DNA from: Calothrix sp. FI2-JRJ7
GTDB lineage: Bacteria; Cyanobacteriota; Cyanobacteriia; Cyanobacteriales; Nostocaceae
NCBI GenBank assembly: GCA_019359675.1
Contig: JAHHGX010000083.1
Span: forward strand, 62,001 to 126,000
Reading direction: 5' to 3'
Length of the DNA: 64,000 nucleotides
Below, in pieces: positions 1 through 8,345 of this stretch; the stretch's first letter is position 1, and every line of letters starts with the position of its first letter. The translations under genes were made by a program, and so were the position numbers. The notes under the pieces are model-generated. The model searched no databases, was not told the DNA's origin, and saw only the letters and a program-made list of their open reading frames with translations.

Positions 1-2393
1 CGAATCAACTTGATAGTTTACCCGTAGAACTTGATTTAGAAGAAGTTACTCCTGCTAGCACTGATGCAGTTATAGCTATAAATGATACAGAGCATGTTGA
101 AGAAACTCTAGAAGTAATTTCTATAGAAATTCCAGACCACATAGGCACCGCAGAAACAACAGTTAGTAAAATAGAGTCAAATTGGCTAAACGACGAAATT
201 TTACATACTGATTTTGAAGCATTAGAAGCAGCGTTTGCAATTGAAAGTGCAGCGGCAGAATTTGAGGAAGTGCAATTAATCGAAACCGCAGATGCATCTA
301 GCGTCATCGGTGACGAATATCAAGATTACCAGCTACACAACCTCGGTGAGAGTACAGAGCGTAAAGTTGAGCAACCCGAAAAAACCAGAGAACGTGACCA
401 AGAAAACACAGTACGTGTTCCTAGTAAGCAACTTGAACAAATCAACGATTTGTTTGGGGAACTAGTTATTCAAAGAAATGGTTTAAATTTACAACTCGAA
501 CGTTTACGTAAATTAGTTCGTAACCTTAACCAGCGAGTTCAAGTACTAGAGCGTGAAAACCAGTACTTACGTGCAGCATACGATAAAATTTCCACAAGAG
601 CATCTGAGTACTTTAATACATCACCAACAGTAATATCCGAAGTTCCTTCTTACTTTGTTGCCAGCCAAGAACTCGAAGACAGTTTAGAATTTGCAGATGG
701 TACAGAGGTGCAAAGTATTGAACATCGCTTTGATGCTTTGGAAATGGACCGTTACAACGAGCTGAATCTATTATCGCAAGAGGTAATGGAAACCATAGTT
801 CAGGTGCAAGAAGTTACAACTGACTTACAGTTAAGTCTTGATGATACAGACAATATTTCTCGTAAACTCAATAAAACTTCTAAACAACTCCAACGTAAAC
901 TAACTCAAGTGCGGATGCGTCCACTTTCGGACGTATTAGACCGTTTTCCGCGTGCGTTGCGAGACTTATGTATTGAATATGGTAAAAACGTTCAACTAAA
1001 AATTGAAGGTGGAAAGACTTTAATCGAGCGCAGCATACTAGAAGCGTTAAACGACCCCTTAATGCACTTAGTGAGAAACGCTTTCGACCACGGTATTGAA
1101 GACCCTGCTTCGAGGGTAGCAGCTGGAAAATCTGTGCAGGGAACAATCGAAATTAAAGCTACACACCAAGGCAACCGTACTATTATTACAATACGTGATG
1201 ATGGTCGTGGCATTCCACTCGCTAAAATTCGCAACCGCGCTTTAGCGATGGGGTTAGATGAAGCATTGCTTACTGCTGCCACAGAAGAAGAGTTGCTATC
1301 ATTAATTTTTGAACCTGGTTTTAGTACTTCCGAGCAAGTTACCGCTCTTTCCGGTCGTGGTGTTGGCATGGATGTAGTTAGAAACAACCTCAAGCAGGTT
1401 CGAGGCGATGTTAAAGTTAATACAAGTTTGGGTGAGGGAACTACTTTTAGTCTCTCTGTACCATTTACCCTTTCCGTCGCACGAGTGCTACTTGTAGAAA
1501 GTAACCGCATGTTATTAGCATTCCCTACCGATATAGTAGAAGAAATTTTCTTGTCGCAAGAAGACCTAGTGTATCCAATGGGAAATGGAGAAGTTCTTAA
1601 CTGGCAGGGTAAGATGCTGCCATTAGTGCGTCTGGGTAGATATTTAGAGTTTAACTGTCCTCGCTTTGATAACCCTAACTTAGAAACGGCGCCTGCAATT
1701 AATGCGGAGTCAGTATTAATTATTCGGGGTAACAACCAACCTGTAGCTGTACAGCTAGATAAAACGTGGGGAGAACAAGAAGTTGCGATACGTTTAGTTG
1801 AAGGAAATATTCCATTACCTCCAGGTTTCAACAACTGTACAATTTTAGGTGATGGAAGAGTAGTGCCTTTAGTCAACGCCAGTGAGCTATTATATGCCAT
1901 TGCAGCGAGTGAACGCACACCTCGGAACCAACAGTTACCATCTGCACGGTTAAAAACTCCTTTCTTGAATTCAGTTGAAGAAAAACCCTCACCACCAAAA
2001 AACCAAAAAGGTACAATTTTAATTGTCGATGACTCAATAAACGTACGTCGTTTCCTTGCCTTAACTCTTGAAAAAGCTGGATACAAAGTAGAACAAGCAA
2101 AAGACGGGCAAGATGCAATTGAAAAACTTCAAACAGGTTTAAGAGTTCAAGCTGTAATTTGCGACATTGAAATGCCACGTGTTGACGGTTATGGGTTCCT
2201 AGGACGTGTAAAAGCTAATACTGATTTTAAAGGTATACCTGTAGCCATGTTGACATCGCGCAGTAGCGATAAACACCGTCAACTAGCAATTCAATTAGGC
2301 GCCCGTGCTTACTTTTCAAAACCATACAACGAGCAAGAATTATTAAGAACTTTGGAAGAAATTATTTTTCCAATGGCGGGTGCAACTAAATAG
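1..2393 (+). CDS. CheA-type hybrid histidine kinase with C-terminal receiver (5' partial)
   Basis: The reading frame is open from the first base of the window, so the gene starts upstream; GTG at 270 is internal. In order one sees an acidic linker, the dimerisation helices (about 770-900), the ATPase with N-box LVRNAFDHGIE, DDGRGI and SGRGVGMDVV (about 1020-1480), a CheW-like domain (about 1480-1890) and a receiver (about 2010-2370) with acceptor Asp in VICDIEMPRVDGY. The phosphotransfer His domain lies outside the window. Such CheA-REC fusions signal from chemoreceptors to pilus motors in cyanobacterial phototaxis and hormogonium gliding. The broken chemoreceptor just downstream supports a taxis locus. 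Which of the several cyanobacterial tax loci this is cannot be decided here. Confidence 0.9.
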   Translation, partial: NQLDSLPVELDLEEVTPASTDAVIAINDTEHVEETLEVISIEIPDHIGTAETTVSKIESNWLNDEILHTDFEALEAAFAIESAAAEFEEVQLIETADASSVIGDEYQDYQLHNLGESTERKVEQPEKTRERDQENTVRVPSKQLEQINDLFGELVIQRNGLNLQLERLRKLVRNLNQRVQVLERENQYLRAAYDKISTRASEYFNTSPTVISEVPSYFVASQELEDSLEFADGTEVQSIEHRFDALEMDRYNELNLLSQEVMETIVQVQEVTTDLQLSLDDTDNISRKLNKTSKQLQRKLTQVRMRPLSDVLDRFPRALRDLCIEYGKNVQLKIEGGKTLIERSILEALNDPLMHLVRNAFDHGIEDPASRVAAGKSVQGTIEIKATHQGNRTIITIRDDGRGIPLAKIRNRALAMGLDEALLTAATEEELLSLIFEPGFSTSEQVTALSGRGVGMDVVRNNLKQVRGDVKVNTSLGEGTTFSLSVPFTLSVARVLLVESNRMLLAFPTDIVEEIFLSQEDLVYPMGNGEVLNWQGKMLPLVRLGRYLEFNCPRFDNPNLETAPAINAESVLIIRGNNQPVAVQLDKTWGEQEVAIRLVEGNIPLPPGFNNCTILGDGRVVPLVNASELLYAIAASERTPRNQQLPSARLKTPFLNSVEEKPSPPKNQKGTILIVDDSINVRRFLALTLEKAGYKVEQAKDGQDAIEKLQTGLRVQAVICDIEMPRVDGYGFLGRVKANTDFKGIPVAMLTSRSSDKHRQLAIQLGARAYFSKPYNEQELLRTLEEIIFPMAGATK

Positions 2394-2412
2394 TTAATAA
2401 CATCCCAAATTG

Positions 2413-2489
2413 TGTAGAGACGCGCAAGCGAAGCTTCTCCGTTATCCGAAGGATATCCCGAAGGGTAGGAAAATTTACCTTCGGCGCGT
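2413..2489. repeat. GTAGAGACGCG-type repeat at the 5' edge of the broken chemoreceptor
   Basis: The stretch starts with GTAGAGACGCG, contains the internal palindromic piece TATCCGAAGGATAT and ends in GGCGCGTC. It belongs to the same family as the elements near 42013, 48240, 52758 and 57230. It contains stops in the receptor frame. The readable chemoreceptor frame begins exactly where it ends, so it marks the truncation point. Confidence 0.7.
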
Positions 2490-3158
2490 CAAACATCAGC
2501 AGTAGCTTCATTAGCAGCGCAAAATGCAGAAGAAAGTGAAAAAGCAATTGACCGTACAGTTCAAAAAATAATCCACTTACGAGAAACAGTAGGTGAGACA
2601 GCCAAAAAAGTGAAGCGTTTAGGAGAATCAACGCAGCAAATCTCGCGTGTAGTATCATTACTCAATCAAATTGCCGTACAAACAAATCTTTTAGCTATTA
2701 ATGCGGGTATTGAAGCAGCACGTGCAGGTCAAGAAGGACAAGGTTTTGCAGTGGTAGCAGAAGAAGTCAGTGAACTTGCTGCACGTTCATCGTCTGCGAC
2801 AAAAGAAATTGAGAACATTTTAGAAAACGTTCAAAGAGAAGCAACCGAACTAGTGCAGGTTATCGAATTAGAAACAACTCAAGTAGTAGAGGGTACGCGA
2901 GTAGTAGAAGACGCAAAATACAGTCTTGCCCAGATTTTGGAAGTATCGCGTCAAGTAAACTTACTAGTAAACTCCATCTCTAATACTACAGATTCGCAAT
3001 TAGAAACATCACAAATAGTAAGTACACTAGTCAAGCAAATCGCCGTAACATCGCAGCGTACAACAACATCATCGCAAAAAGTATCACAATCATCACAACA
3101 AACAGTAGCCATTTCGCAACAACTACAAAAAACCGTAGGCGCCTTTAAGATTAGTTAG
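2490..3158 (+). pseudogene. Methyl-accepting chemotaxis protein, signalling domain only (5' truncated)
   Basis: The frame is readable from the end of the flanking repeat ([19 protein letters not shown]) to the stop at 3158, but the first possible start, a GTG, is only at 2610. The conserved hairpin tip of receptors is intact: [20 protein letters not shown] followed by [18 protein letters not shown]. The sensor, membrane segments and HAMP domain are missing. In typical cyanobacterial tax loci the receptor sits upstream of cheA; here a receptor tail lies downstream, so this is probably a leftover of a second receptor or of a rearrangement. If translated from the GTG it would give a soluble 182-residue CheA-binding fragment. 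Confidence 0.8.
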
Positions 3159-3215
3159 GAGTTAAGAGCTATGAGTTAGGAGTTAAAACTCATAACTCCT
3201 AACTTCTAACTTTCA
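3153..3215. repeat. AACTCCTAAC inverted repeat between convergent genes
   Basis: GTTAGGAGTTA is repeated twice on the plus strand and answered by TAACTCCTAAC about 30 bases later, giving a strong potential hairpin between the end of the receptor remnant and the convergent DUF427 gene. It could act as a bidirectional terminator. Confidence 0.6.
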
Positions 3216-3490
3216 ACTTTGACACCACGCCAGAAAGCTACATATCCTTCTATTTGTTTGGCTTTGTCCTTGGTAGTGGGGTAGTACCAGGCAGCATCTT
3301 TGTTAACTTGCCCGTCAACTTCAATGCTGTAATAGCTTGCAACACCTTTCCACGGACAAGTGCTGTGAGTATCGCTGTCTTTAAAATATTCTTTGTTAAT
3401 TGCCTCAGCAGGAAAATAGTGGTTGTTCTCGACGACTACAGTTTTGTCGCTTTCCGCAAGAACGGCGCCGTTCCAAGTTGCTTTTGCCAT
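3206..3490 (-). CDS. DUF427 domain protein
   Basis: A 94-residue soluble protein spanning one whole DUF427 domain. It shows the family's typical pattern: ATWNGAVLAES near the N-terminus, NNHYFP, TCPWKGVASYYSI in the middle and a YPTTKDKAKQIEGYVAFW end. The family is widespread and small, with no settled enzymatic role. The ATG at 3490 starts directly at MAKATWNG, which matches family length; no strong Shine-Dalgarno site is seen upstream. It is convergent with the chemoreceptor remnant and separated from it by an inverted repeat, so it is probably a single-gene unit. Confidence 0.88.
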   Translation of the reverse strand: MAKATWNGAVLAESDKTVVVENNHYFPAEAINKEYFKDSDTHSTCPWKGVASYYSIEVDGQVNKDAAWYYPTTKDKAKQIEGYVAFWRGVKVES

Positions 3491-3922
3491 GAGTGGTTTT
3501 GGTTATACTGAGAATTTACACTTATTTTACTTTATATATCTTTACATAACAGCACATTACCTTGTTTTATGAGAATTTTGATGATAAATGTTGTGCCTTC
3601 ACTCAGCAACATCCCAAACGTTGCGAAAAAAGTCCGCATTCTCTATCGAGTTTGGGGTTAATAGCTTGTCTCGAACTTGGTTTAAATTTTGCTGCTTAAT
3701 ATATTCCATAAGGTCTTTCGTGCCAGCAACATGCCAGCGTGGCGCCAACGTCGTTTGTATTTATTCTTCCCGTAGAATAATGTCTATCACTCTTAACTTT
3801 TATACATGTATTTATTGCTACCAAAAGTAGCTAGAGTTTAAGATTTTTTATCAAAGGTTAACAATTTACCCATAAAGACGTGTTATTGTTTGGGAATGTG
3901 AGTTGAAAAATCATCCTAAGGT
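3491..3922. other. Intergenic stretch with a possible gene fragment on the minus strand
   Basis: No intact gene is seen. On the minus strand positions 3603-3760 are open for about 50 codons, reading RWHVAGTKDLMEYIKQQN and ending NADFFRNVWDVAE, which has the look of a protein C-terminus, but there is a stop just upstream and no start in a suitable place. The family is not recognised. The rest is AT-rich and leads into the TPR gene. Confidence 0.4.
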
Positions 3923-4858
3923 ATGATGCCAAATTCTTTTAAGTTGTCTCTAAACCTGGAAGCAGACTTTTTCTTTCAGCAAGGATTGCGCCGTAACAAG
4001 ACTGAAAAGTTTGAAGCAGCTATAGCAAGTTTTGACAAAGCGCTGCGATGTAAGCCAGAATATCCCGAAGCCTTATTCCAAAAGGGTTTTGCCCTAGGTT
4101 CTTTGGGTAAACACGAACTGGCTATTGGTTGTTTTGACCAAATGTTAACTTTCAAAAGCGATGATTGCTGGGTTTGGCATAACCGAGCGATAGCTCTTGG
4201 TAAGTTAGAACGTTATAACGAAGCACTCAATAGTTTTGAGCGTGCAATCGAGTTTAATCCAAACGGAACAACGGCATGGCACAATCGTGGTCTGACGTTA
4301 TGTGATTTAGGGAAGTATGAGAAAGCAGTTCTCAGCTTTGACCGTGCTATCAAGTTACAGCCAGATGCTTATTGGGCATGGTATAACCGAGGTAATGCGC
4401 TCAAACAGCTCGAACGTTACGAAGATGCGCTGAATAGCTATGACCGTGCTATTGAGTTCAGTCCCAAAAACTTGCTGGCTTGGTACTATCGAGGTGTAAA
4501 TTTGAGTGAATGGGGGCGCTATGAAAAAGCGATTCTTAGCTTTGACCGTGCGTTAACAATTCAGCCTCAATATTATAAGGCTTGGTTACATAAAGGCTTT
4601 GCTTGGGAACAGTTGAAAAACTACGAAAATGCTATTGCCTCTTACAACCAAGCTTTGGAACTGGCGCCTAGTGATGACGCTGTTTGGTATAACAGAGGTC
4701 GTTGCTACATGGTACTACAGAATATCGACCGCGCGGTAGAAAATTTCCGTCAAGCGATAAGCATTCATCCAGGTAAATATTTACAAATTATCCAAACAGA
4801 CGCTCAATTTGACGGATTACGTCAAGACGAACGCTTTCAAGCTCTACTCAAGTGCTAG
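3923..4858 (+). CDS. Tetratricopeptide repeat protein
   Basis: A 311-residue protein made almost wholly of 34-residue TPR units, about eight, recognisable by repeated AWYNRGNALKQLERYEDAL and FDRAI patterns from residue 25 to 285. No signal peptide or membrane segment is seen. Such proteins act as protein-protein scaffolds in cyanobacteria, often in photosystem or pilus assembly, but the partner cannot be told from sequence. The start ATG at 3923 (two consecutive ATGs) follows a weak CTAAGG site. The last 25 residues (TDAQFDGLRQDERFQALLK) form the usual end of this cyanobacterial group. Confidence 0.88.
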   Translation: MMPNSFKLSLNLEADFFFQQGLRRNKTEKFEAAIASFDKALRCKPEYPEALFQKGFALGSLGKHELAIGCFDQMLTFKSDDCWVWHNRAIALGKLERYNEALNSFERAIEFNPNGTTAWHNRGLTLCDLGKYEKAVLSFDRAIKLQPDAYWAWYNRGNALKQLERYEDALNSYDRAIEFSPKNLLAWYYRGVNLSEWGRYEKAILSFDRALTIQPQYYKAWLHKGFAWEQLKNYENAIASYNQALELAPSDDAVWYNRGRCYMVLQNIDRAVENFRQAISIHPGKYLQIIQTDAQFDGLRQDERFQALLKC

Positions 4859-4974
4859 CCATAAATGCTAGACGGTATGATAAGCGCGTTTATTATTACG
4901 CCTAAAGTGGGTGTGGGTTCAAGTCAAAATTATTTTATAATTGCGCGTATCTAATACCGATTAGCCATATACAA

Positions 4975-5670
4975 TTAGCGAACAACTAAATATAACTTTG
5001 ACCACCTTTGTTGTAGGATGCTAGCTAGGGTATGTAAACCCCAAATTTCACAGCGATAGTGCCCAACAGCAATTACAGACATTTGAGTATCAATAACTGC
5101 CTGTACTGCTGGTTGTCTAAGTTGTCCTGTTATGTAAACATTAACACCGTGTGATGCGGCTTCTCTTACCAGCAAATCTGTCATGGCGCCAACCACCGCA
5201 ACTTTTTTGACTTCTTTTTCATTTGCCGCCCGTATTTGCTCGTACCCATTAAATACTTCATTGATACAATCACATATATTAGTAAACGTTTGATTAGGTG
5301 CCTGTCCAATCATCCCAATCAGTCTATTTTGCTTTTCTCCAAATACTTCTAAACCAGATAAGCTTAATACATCAGCCAAGCGAGTATTAAATCCTAGTGT
5401 CAAGGATTCATCGAACGGCAAATGATAAGAAATTACTCCTATATCAGGTGCGAGTTGCTCGACATTAAGCTTCCAAGGTCGATGTAAAAATAATGCATCA
5501 ATATGTTGACTTTTTACCCAGTTATATAAACCATCCCAAGGTTCTAATGCTAAACCTAAACGTTTGATGGAGCGCGTGGAAGGTAGGTATATACCACCTT
5601 GTTCTTCTTCGTTGTAGCGTTCAACTTGGAAAAATGTGTTGAGAAATTTAGTAATTGTGTCTAAGTGCAT
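4975..5670 (-). CDS. NIF3/DUF34-like protein
   Basis: A protein of about 231 residues with the NIF3 fold signatures: an N-terminal DALFLHRPW motif, YHLPFDES, and the C-terminal VAVVGAMTD, VYITGQLRQP and AVGHYRCE blocks. In the family two adjacent His (HHP), an Asp and a His/Glu pair bind two metals. Here HHP reads HRP, so one ligand is replaced by Arg, while the Asp and the His...Glu pair remain. Members are called GTP cyclohydrolase type 2 or metal-handling proteins, but the true function is uncertain. ATG at 5670 is preferred over the upstream TTG (5685), because GGAGGGG lies just before it; that Shine-Dalgarno site is provided by a flanking repeat. Confidence 0.78.
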   Translation of the reverse strand: MHLDTITKFLNTFFQVERYNEEEQGGIYLPSTRSIKRLGLALEPWDGLYNWVKSQHIDALFLHRPWKLNVEQLAPDIGVISYHLPFDESLTLGFNTRLADVLSLSGLEVFGEKQNRLIGMIGQAPNQTFTNICDCINEVFNGYEQIRAANEKEVKKVAVVGAMTDLLVREAASHGVNVYITGQLRQPAVQAVIDTQMSVIAVGHYRCEIWGLHTLASILQQRWSKLYLVVR

Positions 5671-5671
5671 G

Positions 5672-5795
5672 TTAATCCCCTCCAACCCCCCCTTAATAAG
5701 GGGGGGCTTTAAATTCTTCTTTTTTCTAAAAATAGAAGAAACTAAAAACCCCTCTTGTTCCCCCCTTATTAAGGGGGGTTAGGGGGGATTCTAAC
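5672..5795. repeat. CCCCCTTAATAAGGGGGG inverted-repeat pair
   Basis: Two copies of a palindromic CCCCCTTAATAAGGGGGG-like unit, at about 5688-5707 and 5760-5780, face each other around a 50-base AT-rich spacer. This is a common dispersed repeat of Nostocales intergenic regions. Its left edge overlaps the ribosome binding site of the NIF3-like gene. Confidence 0.75.
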
Positions 5796-5835
5796 AATAT
5801 TACAGATAATGAATTTTTAAAAAATATATCTTAAT

Positions 5836-6326
5836 ACTGATTATTTTCAATAAATCTCCTAATCTCCTCAACAAGCCACACTTTTTCATCCCGACTCAAA
5901 AACAGTCCAAACTTAAGCTTCTTTGACCCAGTTTTTAAAGCGCAGTAATAATTCGGAAACTTCCTGCCAACCTTGATTTATCCAATCAAATAAAGATTTT
6001 CCTGGTGCTAGTTGTTGAACAAGATAGAAAGCTTTTTCTTCTTCAGTTTCAACTTGAAAATAATCTATATATTGAGGAATACTAGAATGTTCAAGGTTTG
6101 CAAGGATTTTGGCTTCTCGTTCAAATAGCTCTAGTACTTTCCAATCATTGATTCGATGTAAAGAAAGGACTTTCAGTGCTACAGGTTTTCCAAGTTGTAA
6201 ATCATTTGCAGCATAAGTAACACCGCTCGAACCTTCTCCTAAGATACCCACAACACGGTACTGTTGCTGGGTATCACTAATAATATCGCCGACTTGATGC
6301 AATGGCGCCTGCATTTCGAGTCCCAT
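5836..6326 (-). pseudogene. Serine/threonine protein kinase, internally deleted and frameshifted
   Basis: The N-terminal lobe of a bacterial Ser/Thr kinase is clear: glycine loop LGEGSSGVTYAA, the VALKVL lysine and an EREAKILANLEHSSIPQYID helix. The frame then jumps into LLLRFKNWVKEA and stops at 5913. The catalytic HRD and DFG motifs are missing. Continuing past the stop in another frame, minus-strand bases 5836-5920 read FGLFLSRDEKVWLVEEIRRF, which looks like a C-terminal tail of some cyanobacterial kinases. The gene therefore lost its catalytic core and suffered a frameshift. It cannot encode an active kinase. Confidence 0.7.
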
Positions 6327-6414
6327 AAATCAACCCTAATTCTAGCGTTCCCAAATTTGGGGCTGAACACATCACCGCAGCATAGCCCAGAAAGCCTGTG
6401 CAATTTTTTACTAT

Positions 6415-7197
6415 TTATCTTAAGCCTTGCCCATGTAATAAAATATCCGCCCAGGCGCCATCATCTTTAGCTAGTTGTGGAACTGGCGGTTTATTATAAT
6501 TAATGACTAAATCGTAACCTGATACATCATAAATATCATTTAACAGTGTATAAAGATTAATAACAGGTTCTGTATCGCCTGAGCGTAGGGGAAGTGGAAA
6601 TAAAGGTATTGTATCCTGAACATTAAACGCATATAAATCAGCGTAGGGACGGTTATCACCACGACATACTAAAATTCGATAATCACTGCTAATTTCATCT
6701 TCAGCTAATGGCATTGCTTTGCCGCTACGTAATAAATCAATTTCTACTAAATTAGTACGAGTCGCCAAAATTTCTTCACGTTTTTCTTCGTACTGTTGTC
6801 TTCCTTTTCCCCGCTTATTACTAGGTGATAAAATTTCAACTGTAGTGACTAATATATCTGTTTCCACTTCACGGACTTCTAAGTATCCTTCACGTATAGA
6901 TAATGGCACAGGAATTTTTACACGTTGCGGTTGAGATACAGGTGTTGCGACAGCGGTGTTTGTTTGCGTTGACTGAGTATTAGATTTTCGGTTGATAACT
7001 GATATATCAGGAATACCAACCGTTAAGGAATTTGTTTTATTCACTTCGTACATTCTCACCTCAACTGCAACACGATATTTAGGACGCAATAGAGGAGAGA
7101 TAAATCTAGCAATTTCAATAATTAACCAATGATGAAACCCTGGAAATAATTCTGGGTGTTCTAAGTAAGGATTCATACCTGGGAATGGTGAAGGCAT
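6415..7197 (-). CDS. DUF4058 family protein
   Basis: A 260-residue protein beginning MPSPFPGMNPYLEHPELFPG, the hallmark start of DUF4058, and carrying the VEILSPSNKRGKGRQQYEEKR block and the YRILVCRGDNRPYADLYAF region. DUF4058 proteins are abundant in cyanobacteria and resemble the PD-(D/E)XK-like Uma2 group in their core, but no function is established. The ATG at 7197 is supported by AAGGAAAT six bases upstream. The gene stands alone, and its C-terminus (DDGAWADILLHGQGLR) looks complete. Confidence 0.88.
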   Translation of the reverse strand: MPSPFPGMNPYLEHPELFPGFHHWLIIEIARFISPLLRPKYRVAVEVRMYEVNKTNSLTVGIPDISVINRKSNTQSTQTNTAVATPVSQPQRVKIPVPLSIREGYLEVREVETDILVTTVEILSPSNKRGKGRQQYEEKREEILATRTNLVEIDLLRSGKAMPLAEDEISSDYRILVCRGDNRPYADLYAFNVQDTIPLFPLPLRSGDTEPVINLYTLLNDIYDVSGYDLVINYNKPPVPQLAKDDGAWADILLHGQGLR

Positions 7198-7367
7198 AAT
7201 ATTTCCTTAAAATATATAAAATCTATAAGTATCGCTTTATCGAAATATATAGATATATTAAATTATAGTACAAGTGTGACAGTTGAGAGACTGGCTACCT
7301 TTAATATATCGTAGAGCCTACGTACTATACTTGACATTACCAGTTCATTTGAGGTGTACGCAATATT

Positions 7368-7481
7368 ATGTCAAGTAGCCACACTGGCATTGAATGGACA
7401 GATAAAACTTGGAATCCTACAACTGGCTGCAATAAGGTAAACCCAGGTTGCCTTCACTGTTATGCAGAAGTTTTAACATGA
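7368..7481 (+). pseudogene. DUF5131 (phage Gp37/Gp68-like) protein, N-terminal fragment
   Basis: A 37-codon frame from ATG at 7368 reads [20 protein letters not shown] followed by [11 protein letters not shown] and then stops. The IEWTD-TWNP-GC...GC..CYAE pattern is the conserved start of DUF5131 proteins, whose cysteines resemble an iron-sulfur site. The rest of the roughly 250-residue protein is missing. The stop lies at the joint with the opposite-strand dynamin-like fragment, which suggests a deletion joined the two remnants. Confidence 0.7.
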
Positions 7482-8217
7482 GGTTTGCGATTACTTATAG
7501 AAATTTCAAATTCCGTAGTAGTCAGCTTATCAGATTCAGTGCAATAGCGATTGAAATCATAAACAAACTGATGTATATCTTCTTTACTATCTGAATTTTC
7601 ATGCTTTTTTCTTAAAATAGTATCTAGACCAAATCTATTTTCCTTACTTGTATGCTTGATCTGACTACCATAGAATCCAAGGAGAGCGCTAGTTTTATAA
7701 ACTCTTTTTTTATTCTCCTCCTCTGCAAACTCAGAATTCATTAGCTCAGATAATCTTGTTGCTAATTCACGTTTGTACCAAGTTTCATCAATTCGATTAA
7801 AGACAAAGAAAACTCGATCCCGAATACCAGGGTTTTTTCTTATCTTCTCTAAAAGTTGTGTTTCTTCAGTTGTTATTTCTCCTTCAGAAGCAATTTTGAG
7901 AACACAAATAACAGCAGATGTTTCGGAATCTTCAATTTTGTTATATGTTAATTGTGCATCCTTCTCTACTGGGGCATCAATACCAGGGAGATCGACAATA
8001 ACATTGCCCCGTTGTAGAAGGTGGTGGTAAAAGAAATAATTGATACGCTTTAGTATAGCACTGTTGCTGCCACGACGAGCATATGCAGCCGCATCATTGA
8101 AAGCAAGCTTTAAATGGTTCATTGAACGTACAGAATTAGTATCAGAATAAATCCATTCTTTATTATTTTTAAAACCCTCTAATATAAGATTCTGCTCCTG
8201 ATTTTGGCGTAGATTTG
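7460..8217 (-). pseudogene. Dynamin-like GTPase, truncated fragment
   Basis: About 250 residues of a dynamin-like GTPase head: IVDLPGIDAPVEKDAQLTY (G3, DxPG), SAVICVLKIASEGEITTEE and FVFNRIDETW (G4, NRID). The N-terminal P-loop (G1) is absent because a GGTGCGTCAC inverted repeat sits at the upstream edge (8218-8280), and the nominal start at 8275 lies inside that repeat. The C-terminal stalk and membrane-binding region are also missing. Without a P-loop it cannot bind GTP normally. Bacterial dynamin-like proteins remodel membranes and some act in antiphage defence, but this copy is a relic. Confidence 0.7.
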
Positions 8218-8280
8218 GTGCGTCACAGCAGATGGATTTTCGCTTCGTTGTTTGATTGTTATGGCTGTGACGCACCCTAC
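8218..8280. repeat. GGTGCGTCAC/GTGACGCACC inverted repeat (MITE-like)
   Basis: Left arm GGTGCGTCACAGC (8218-8230) is matched by GCTGTGACGCACC (8264-8276) around a 33-base loop and ends in CTAC. The same family occurs at 11428, 11501, 33974, 45099, 58361 and 58554. This copy lies at the broken 5' edge of the dynamin-like gene. Confidence 0.8.
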
Positions 8281-8345
8281 GTTTATCATGTTTATGTTTT
8301 ACGCCTAGAATATAAAGGTCAAAATCTAGGGATGCATAAAAAGCG

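Noticed and set aside
992-2086. Long minus-strand open frame of 364 codons
   Set aside because: It lies antisense to cheA, whose domains are clear; the frame is Ser/Arg-rich and matches no family, as expected from a mirror frame.
3588-3830. Plus-strand open frame of 80 codons
   Set aside because: No ribosome site, no family resemblance, and the opposite strand carries a more protein-like fragment.
4860-4975. GGGTTCAAGTC resembling a tRNA T-loop
   Set aside because: No acceptor or anticodon stem could be built around it.
5672-5795. Possible CRISPR-like repetition
   Set aside because: Only two inverted units with no regular spacers; it is a dispersed palindrome, not an array.
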